A stretch of 64,000 nt of DNA from contig NZ_JAVSCK010000004.1 in the NCBI RefSeq assembly GCF_031932625.1, positions 310,001-374,000 on the forward strand, written 5' to 3'. Shown here piece by piece: positions 58,617 to 64,000 of the stretch. The notes under the pieces were generated by a model. The model was not told where the DNA came from. It saw only the letters and a list, made by a program, of their open reading frames with translations, and did not search any database. The position numbers were made by a program, and so were the translations under genes. How positions within the stretch are numbered: position 1 is the first letter of the stretch; each line of letters begins with the position of its first letter. The stretch comes from Hwangdonia seohaensis (GTDB lineage: Bacteria; Bacteroidota; Bacteroidia; Flavobacteriales; Flavobacteriaceae).

Positions 58617-59822
58617 ATGAAGATGGAATTATTATCAGAGAATATAAAAAACAATGTTTTAAAAAGTATGGTCAACCTATTGCGGGAAAACCAAGACGAT
58701 TTATTACAGGCAAACAAAAAGGATATTGAGGCTTTTAATAAAGAGGATCAAGCCATGTACGATCGCTTAATTTTAAATAAAAAGAAAGTAGATGGCATGA
58801 TTACGGCCATTAAAGAAGTGCAAGCACAGCAAGATCCCGTAAATCAAATAATAAGTAAAAACACTTTAAACAGCGGGTTGGAAGTTGTAAACAAAACAGC
58901 GCCTTTTGGAACCATCATGATTATTTACGAATCTCGACCAGATGTAACTGTTGAGGCTACGGTACTCGCTTTTAAAGCCAATAACAAAATATTGCTTAAA
59001 GGCGGAAAAGAAGCATTGCACAGCAATACGGCCATTGTAAAATTATGGCATAAAGCCCTTGAAGAAAATAATTTAAGCACAGATTTTATTAAAATGCTAA
59101 ACATGAATAGGCAAGAAACCCAAGCCTTTTTAAAAAACCCGACCGAGCCATTGGATTTAATTGTTCCAAGGGGTGGCGAGCAACTTATAAAGTTTGTAAA
59201 AGAGCATGCTAAATGTGCGGTTTTGGTTAGCGGTCGCGGAAATAACTTTTTATATATTGATGAATATGCCGATTGGAAACAAACCATTGCAGTTATTTTA
59301 AATGCAAAAACCCATAAAATATCAGCTTGTAACGCACTCGATAAAATATTGGTGAACAAAAACATTCCAGGTTATCAAAATAAAATCAAAGAACTAAATG
59401 CTATTTTGAAGGAAAGTGAGGTTACGGTTTTGGTAGATGATAAAGCCAAAGAAGTTCTAAAAGATGAAAAATTAATCGACGACCATTCCATATGGTTTGA
59501 AGAGTTTTTAGAAATGAAATGTTGCATCGGAACAGTTGATTCTGTTTTTGAAGCTATCGAAAAAATAAATGAATATTCCGGCGGCCATTCAACAAGCATT
59601 ATGACTACCAGTAACGACATAGCAAAAACCTTTATGGAACAAGTAGATTGTGCTGTGGTATATCAAAATGCATCAACTAGATTTACTGATGGTGGACAAA
59701 TAGGTGTGGGCGCAGAACTCGCCATTAGTACCGATAAACTGCACCACCGCGGCCCATTAGGGCTTAAAGAACTTGTTACCAACAAGTATTATGTTTATGG
59801 CGATGGACACGTTAGGGTTTAA
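58617..59822 (+). CDS. proA: glutamate-5-semialdehyde dehydrogenase
   Basis: 401 aa, second step of proline synthesis, reducing gamma-glutamyl phosphate. Visible are 'PFGTIMIIYESRPDVTVEATVLAF' near residue 98, 'LIVPRGGEQLIKFV' near 180, the catalytic Cys in HKISACNALDKILV near 236, and 'ASTRFTDGGQIGVGAELAIST' near 352. Start chosen at ATG 58617; upstream in-frame codons lie within proB. Followed by a perfect 21-bp terminator stem. Confidence 0.95.
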   Translation: MKMELLSENIKNNVLKSMVNLLRENQDDLLQANKKDIEAFNKEDQAMYDRLILNKKKVDGMITAIKEVQAQQDPVNQIISKNTLNSGLEVVNKTAPFGTIMIIYESRPDVTVEATVLAFKANNKILLKGGKEALHSNTAIVKLWHKALEENNLSTDFIKMLNMNRQETQAFLKNPTEPLDLIVPRGGEQLIKFVKEHAKCAVLVSGRGNNFLYIDEYADWKQTIAVILNAKTHKISACNALDKILVNKNIPGYQNKIKELNAILKESEVTVLVDDKAKEVLKDEKLIDDHSIWFEEFLEMKCCIGTVDSVFEAIEKINEYSGGHSTSIMTTSNDIAKTFMEQVDCAVVYQNASTRFTDGGQIGVGAELAISTDKLHHRGPLGLKELVTNKYYVYGDGHVRV

Positions 59823-59860
59823 AAATAAGGTTTTGTAAAAACACTTATTAGATAACTGAT

Positions 59861-59905
59861 AAAAGCAAAAAATCCCGTAATTCAATTACGGGATTTTTTG
59901 CTTTT
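59861..59905. terminator. bidirectional terminator, 21-bp perfect stem
   Basis: 59861-59881 pairs perfectly with 59885-59905 across a three-base TCA loop. The core is AATCCCGTAAT/ATTACGGGATT; T-runs on both strands. It serves proCBA and, from the other side, the DUF349 gene. Confidence 0.9.
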
Positions 59906-59923
59906 AACAAGATACGTTAACTT

Positions 59924-61966
59924 TTAATACAGCGATTTAACTTTACTAAGCTTGGTTTTTAAGAGCTTTAAAGTTTGCTTGTGCGCTTTAATATTGTTGT
60001 GAACTTCCTTTACCAACGGATTATCGTCATCAACATTAGTAAAGAACTGTAAATTATTCTCCAATTGATTGATTTGGCTCTTAACCTCGTCTATTTTCTT
60101 TTTGATAAAAGAACGTTCGTTATCAAGGTTTCTGGTATTGTTGTCTCCACTGTTTAAATTATCTAATTTGTTTTCATATTTAATCATTTCAATTTCATTC
60201 TTTTCCATTTTCAAACTAGAAAACAAATTATCTAAAACCTTATTAAACTTACCTTCAATATAACGCTTGTCGTTTGGTACCCTGCCTATATTTTTCCAAG
60301 TGTTGATTTGGTCTTTTATGGTGGTTAAATCTTTGTCTTTATCTCCGGTTAAACTTAACTCTTTTAATGTGTTTAACAAATCTTGTTTTTGGTTGAAAGC
60401 ATCAACTTGCTCTTGGCTGGCAGCATTTCTTTTAGCATGCAGCCTATCAAAATAGTAGTTACATGCATTTTTAAATTGTTTCCAAATTTTATCGCTGTCT
60501 TTACGCGGAACATGGCCGATTTTTTTCCAATCGCTCTGGATTTTTTTCATCAATGCCGTGGTAACTTCAGTATCTTCACTGTCTTTGTTGTCTTCGGCAA
60601 TTTTAATGAGCTCTAATTTTTTCTGGAGATTGTCATACTGCTCCATTTTTAAGCCTTTATAAAAGGCATTTTTCTTTTTGTTAAACGCCCTAACCGAATC
60701 CTTAAATTTCGCCCAAGTAGCTTCGTTAACTTTTATGGGAACTTTTCCGGCGTTAAAAAAGTCGTTTCGCAGTGCTTCAACTTCTTTTATCTTTTTCTGC
60801 CACGAGCTATGTGATTTGCTTTCTTGCTCGCCTATAGCTTCTATTTTAGCAATAATTTCGAGCTTGTTTTCAAGGTTTTTTTCATAAACCTTATCAATTT
60901 CTTTGTAGTAATCTTGCCGTTTGTCGTTTATTATTTTTGTGGCCGCCTTAAAACGATCCCAGATTTCTTCTCGGTGCTCCCTGGCCACAGGTCCAAGTTC
61001 TTCTTTCCACATTTTGTGAAGTTCTTGCAGCTCTCTAAACGATCGCATCACATTATCGTCTTTGGCCAACTCTTCGGCACGCTCAATAATTTTTAATTTC
61101 TTGTCTAAATTGTGTTTAAAATCTAAATCGCGTAAATCTCTGTTTAAATGTAAAAAATCATAAAAACGCTCAACGTGGTGGTGGTAAGAGTTCCAGGCAT
61201 TGTTGTATTTGTCTCTGGGAATTGGCCCGGTGTTTCTCCAGCGCTCCTGTAATTCCTTAAAATGTTTGTAAGTGGTATTTATGTTTTCTTCAACGTTAAG
61301 CAGGCCTTTTAATTCTTCAATAATTTCCAGCTTGTCGGCTAAATTTTGTTTCAGGTTTTTTTCCAAACCTTTATAATGTTCGTTTAGTTTGGTTCTGTAT
61401 GCTTTATAAGCCGTTTTAAATCGTTTTTGTATGGGCGAGGAGTAATAAAAATCTATTTCGTTGCCTCCGTCGTTTAAAAACTCTGTTTTTTTCTCGTCTA
61501 ATAAAGCTTGGAATTTAGTTTTAAACTCGTTGTTTATATCGTTGACATGCGATTTTATGGCTTGAATTTTCTCGTTTTTCAATAGCTTTTCCAACTCGAT
61601 GGCTAAAGATTCCAACGACATTTTATCGTATTCTTTTACGGCAATGGTATGGCGCTCTTTGTTGCCCTCATCTTCCGCGTCCTCAGCATTGGACTCTTCA
61701 ATCTCATTGATAACATCTTCATCTTTAGATGTGTCGACCGCTTCATCTTTAGGTGTTTCAGCCACTTCTTCTTTTTCGTTGGAAGGCTCTTCTTTTTCAG
61801 CTTCAACGGTTTGAGAAGTAGCTTCTTTTTCATCTATTTCAGGAGTTTCTTCTACGGATTGGGCATTATTATCTAATGATGTGTTTTCAGTGTTATCATC
61901 ATTTTTAACGGGTAATTTGTTTTCTTCTTTTCCGTCTGCTTTTTGCAGGTTATCTATCTCAGACAT
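59924..61966 (-). CDS. DUF349 repeat protein, large coiled coil
   Basis: 680 aa. The first 130 residues are highly acidic and Glu/Asp/Asn-rich (low complexity). After that there are about six DUF349 repeats of about 70 residues, recognisable by the phrase 'W...G.VPR.K...W..F' (RWRNTGPIPRDKYNNAW; MWKEELGPVAREHREEIWDRF; DWKKIGHVPRKDSDKIWKQF; TWKNIGRVPNDKRYIEG). Family role unclear; a bacterial homologue has been linked to ribosomes and persistence. No signal. Single gene. Confidence 0.88.
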   Translation of the reverse strand: MSEIDNLQKADGKEENKLPVKNDDNTENTSLDNNAQSVEETPEIDEKEATSQTVEAEKEEPSNEKEEVAETPKDEAVDTSKDEDVINEIEESNAEDAEDEGNKERHTIAVKEYDKMSLESLAIELEKLLKNEKIQAIKSHVNDINNEFKTKFQALLDEKKTEFLNDGGNEIDFYYSSPIQKRFKTAYKAYRTKLNEHYKGLEKNLKQNLADKLEIIEELKGLLNVEENINTTYKHFKELQERWRNTGPIPRDKYNNAWNSYHHHVERFYDFLHLNRDLRDLDFKHNLDKKLKIIERAEELAKDDNVMRSFRELQELHKMWKEELGPVAREHREEIWDRFKAATKIINDKRQDYYKEIDKVYEKNLENKLEIIAKIEAIGEQESKSHSSWQKKIKEVEALRNDFFNAGKVPIKVNEATWAKFKDSVRAFNKKKNAFYKGLKMEQYDNLQKKLELIKIAEDNKDSEDTEVTTALMKKIQSDWKKIGHVPRKDSDKIWKQFKNACNYYFDRLHAKRNAASQEQVDAFNQKQDLLNTLKELSLTGDKDKDLTTIKDQINTWKNIGRVPNDKRYIEGKFNKVLDNLFSSLKMEKNEIEMIKYENKLDNLNSGDNNTRNLDNERSFIKKKIDEVKSQINQLENNLQFFTNVDDDNPLVKEVHNNIKAHKQTLKLLKTKLSKVKSLY

Positions 61967-62074
61967 TTTAAAAAATGTTTAGGTTCGTAATATACTTTAA
62001 GGTTTAAAGATAGTAACAACTCAAGTATTTACAAAGTGTAAGTGGTGCTTTTAATAGCTTGAGTAGTTATTTTA

Positions 62075-62812
62075 TTACAAATCCCAAATAGACCACGATT
62101 TTTCTGCTTGAAATTTCAGCATATTTAATCCGTTAATCGTTTTGGCACCATGTAGTTTACCTTGATTGAGGAACTTGGTTTCCTCGGGATTGTATATTAA
62201 ATCGAACAAAACGTGGTTTTTGGTAATGCCGTGATATGGTATGTTTGGGCAATCATTTACATTGGGAAACGTGCCCAACGGTGTACAGTTTATTATAATT
62301 TGATGCTGATTAATGATAGCTTCGGTAAGTGAATCGTATGTGAAATCGATACCTTCTGAAGCTTTTCTGGACACATAACTGTATGCAATATTTAGCTCTT
62401 TTAAACTGTAGGCAATGGCTTTACTGGCGCCGCCTGTACCTAAAATCAATGCTTTTTTATGCTGCGATTTTAAAGCGGGTTTTATGGTTTTTTTAAAACC
62501 GTAGCAATCTGTATTATAGCCAACAAGTTTTCCTTTTTTCGTGATTTTTATGGTGTTTACCGCGCCAATGGATTTGGCTTTTTTGTTTATTTTATCAAGA
62601 AAAGGAATCACTTGTTCTTTGTACGGAATGGTAACATTTAAACCTTTTAGGTCTTTTGTGTTTTTTATTATTGACGGAAATAAATCGATTGATTCAATAT
62701 CGAAATTCTCATAAGTTGTATTGTTGATGTTTTCATTTTCAAACTTATTTTTAAAATAGTTTCTTGAAAATGAATACGATATGTTTTTGCCTAAAAGTCC
62801 TAATTTGTTCAT
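62075..62812 (-). CDS. aroE: shikimate dehydrogenase
   Basis: 245 aa, reduces 3-dehydroshikimate in aromatic amino acid synthesis. Visible are 'LGLLGKNISYSFSRNYF' (shikimate site), 'GLNVTIPYKEQVIPFLD' near residue 58 with the catalytic Lys, 'GAVNTIKI' and 'GYNTDCYGF' near 98, 'LGTGGASKAIAYSLK' near 126 (NADP fold). Start ATG 62812, overlapping the DUF368 stop by 4 bases. Length is a little short but complete. No other aro gene nearby. Confidence 0.93.
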   Translation of the reverse strand: MNKLGLLGKNISYSFSRNYFKNKFENENINNTTYENFDIESIDLFPSIIKNTKDLKGLNVTIPYKEQVIPFLDKINKKAKSIGAVNTIKITKKGKLVGYNTDCYGFKKTIKPALKSQHKKALILGTGGASKAIAYSLKELNIAYSYVSRKASEGIDFTYDSLTEAIINQHQIIINCTPLGTFPNVNDCPNIPYHGITKNHVLFDLIYNPEETKFLNQGKLHGAKTINGLNMLKFQAEKSWSIWDL

Positions 62813-63825
62813 TTGGTTTTTCTGGTTTTTTGGCCGTAAAATTCAAGTGCTAAAACAATACCGATGCCCAAAACAATAAATGCAATGGCATAAAGGGTTT
62901 CTGTAGTTACATCGGGCATAAAGCGTTTGTAATTGGCAATTATTTTTTCTCCTGTAGAATCTAGTATAAAACTACCGTTATCGTTTATTTTGTAAATGGT
63001 TTTTTTCCAAGGCCAAACCACACCCAACGACCCCACAATAAACCCAATAATGGCGGAAAGGGTGATGCTTTTATAGTGTTTTAATATATAGCTTAACAGA
63101 TGCGAAAAGGTAACCAAACCCGTTACAGAGCCCAATGTAAAAACACCAAGCACCTTAAGCATTCGTAGGCGTACCGGGTTTTGGAAAAAACTAAAATCGC
63201 CACTAAATACATCTGAAACCGTATCGTACAAAGCGTTTACCGAATCTACCAAAAGCAATACATAATTGCCCAAAAGAATAAGAATGAAGGAGCCGGAAAA
63301 CCCGGGTAGTGTCATTCCCGAAACGCTTATTATGCCACAGAAAAACACAAACCAAAGATTGTCATTTTCTTTTGCCGGATTTAAAAAACTAATGCTTAAA
63401 CCTATTATTATGCCAATAAATAGCGAGAAGTAGGTTGTAAAATTCCAATCCTTAAAATCTTTGTAGATGTAATAAATAGAGCCGATTATCATTCCAAAAA
63501 AAACACTCCAAACAAACAGCTCGTAATGTTTTATTAAATAATCCAAAATTTTTGAAACACTAAAATAACTAACTACCATCCCAAAGAAAAGCAGGCCTAA
63601 AAAACGCCCGTTTATATATTGGAAAAAACTCTTAAACCGCCCATTAATAAGGAGTTTAAAAGCTTTACTGTTTACTTTTTGAAGCGAGTAAATAAACTCC
63701 TCGTAAAAACCGGCTACAAAAGCAACCACGCCACCAGAAACGCCAGGAACCTTGTTGGCAGCACCCATACCTAAGCCCTTAAGAATAAGGAATAGCTTGT
63801 CTGTAAAAGTTCTGGTGCTTTGCAT
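62809..63825 (-). CDS. DUF368 membrane protein
   Basis: 338 aa integral membrane protein with about eight hydrophobic segments. Signature 'GLGMGAANKVPGVSGGVVAFVAGFYEEFIYSL' near residues 15-45 (split: GAANKVPGVSGG, then VAFVAGFYEEF), and a second half-copy 'SGMTLPGFSGSFILILLGNY' near 164-183, as in DUF368 transporters. Some DUF368 (and DedA-like) proteins are reported as undecaprenyl-phosphate flippases, so a role in recycling cell-wall carrier lipid is plausible. Overlaps aroE by 4 bases and the upstream gene by 1. Confidence 0.88.
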   Translation of the reverse strand: MQSTRTFTDKLFLILKGLGMGAANKVPGVSGGVVAFVAGFYEEFIYSLQKVNSKAFKLLINGRFKSFFQYINGRFLGLLFFGMVVSYFSVSKILDYLIKHYELFVWSVFFGMIIGSIYYIYKDFKDWNFTTYFSLFIGIIIGLSISFLNPAKENDNLWFVFFCGIISVSGMTLPGFSGSFILILLGNYVLLLVDSVNALYDTVSDVFSGDFSFFQNPVRLRMLKVLGVFTLGSVTGLVTFSHLLSYILKHYKSITLSAIIGFIVGSLGVVWPWKKTIYKINDNGSFILDSTGEKIIANYKRFMPDVTTETLYAIAFIVLGIGIVLALEFYGQKTRKTK

Positions 63826-64000
63826 TATAGTTTTTTCGTGCCTAGTTTTTCAAGAATAAAAATAGTTAAAAAACCAAGAATCATTAAGCCAATGGCTATT
63901 GTGATTTGGTTTGCGCCCTCAAAGGCAAACGGTGAAACGCTTTCTTCCAACAATGGCATTTTAATTCCTTTTGAATTGGTATGCCATGTAAGCGTCCTTT
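63825..64000 (-). CDS. second DUF368-like protein, C-terminal end only (partial)
   Basis: The frame from the window edge ends at TAA 63827-63825, which shares one base with the next ATG. The visible part ends in a membrane helix and a short basic tail (ITIAIGLMILGFLTIF, then ILEKLGTKKL). The end of the neighbouring DUF368 protein has the same form (AFIVLGIGIVLALEFYGQK), so this looks like a tandem paralogue. Two DUF368 genes side by side are common in flavobacteria. The N-terminal signature is beyond the window. Confidence 0.6.
   Translation of the reverse strand, partial: RTLTWHTNSKGIKMPLLEESVSPFAFEGANQITIAIGLMILGFLTIFILEKLGTKKL

Overview
The window reads as a chromosomal stretch of a low-GC member of the Flavobacteriaceae (Bacteroidota). 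Three things point there. Promoters have the Bacteroidota form, TTG then about 19 bases then TAnnTTTG (for example 21961-21990 and 42243-42272). Gene content is typical of flavobacteria: mitochondrial-type aconitase, type I IPP isomerase, paired SurA-like foldases with MoxR, DUF3467, bTHX, VF530 and tandem DUF368. Start sites mostly lack Shine-Dalgarno sequences. I see no tRNA, rRNA, CRISPR array, phage or transposase.

Layout. 1-3.1 kb: the 3' part of rpoC and a DUF3467 gene. 3.2-9.0 kb: a tight seven-gene minus-strand operon that pairs a polyprenyl diphosphate synthase and a geranylgeranyl-reductase-like flavoprotein with five unrecognised cytoplasmic proteins. Four of these have Ig-like C-terminal domains (three preceded by phasin-like helical regions) and the fifth has an octapeptide repeat. 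This is the best candidate for an undescribed system. 9.3-12.8 kb: a small Fe-S protein, prfC, and an idi-queD pair. 13-21.9 kb: small envelope genes, a VanX-like dipeptidase, an ECF sigma factor with a membrane partner, a DEAD helicase, MOSC, PAP2, a Tat-exported epimerase-like protein and a methyltransferase. 22-27.2 kb: an outer-membrane-protein folding operon (two parvulin-type isomerases, a lipoprotein, MoxR) with two TTG starts. 27.3-31.5 kb: a GT-C-like membrane protein and aconitase. 32-36.8 kb: a phospholipid operon (LUD protein, cdsA, psd, acyl-CoA-binding protein) beside ftsH-rsfS. 36.9-46.4 kb: birA, pyrE, Nudix, M14 peptidase, a frameshifted STAS/SEC14-like gene, a SulP transporter, coaD and ddl. 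46.9-51.6 kb: PASTA protein-rluD, yaaA, TPR protein, bTHX and a UDG-family protein. 51.65-53.3 kb: a small accessory island with a 5-bp tandem repeat that could make a secreted protein phase-variable. 53.4-59.8 kb: DEAD helicase, mazG and a proC-proB-proA proline operon. 59.9-64 kb: a DUF349 protein, aroE and two tandem DUF368 transporters, the second cut by the window edge.

How the parts fit. Most of the window is housekeeping. Isoprenoid genes appear twice: idi supplies IPP/DMAPP, and the 3-9 kb operon would consume them to build and then saturate a prenyl chain. The five companion proteins have no signal peptides, and three have amphipathic helical N-termini like granule-coating phasins. 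I infer, without proof, a cytoplasmic structure or inclusion involving a reduced isoprenoid lipid. Several dispersed non-coding repeat families sit between genes at 2.7, 16.4, 27.2, 31.6, 43.9, 45.4, 46.5-46.7, 48.5-48.8, 49.0 and 50.9 kb.
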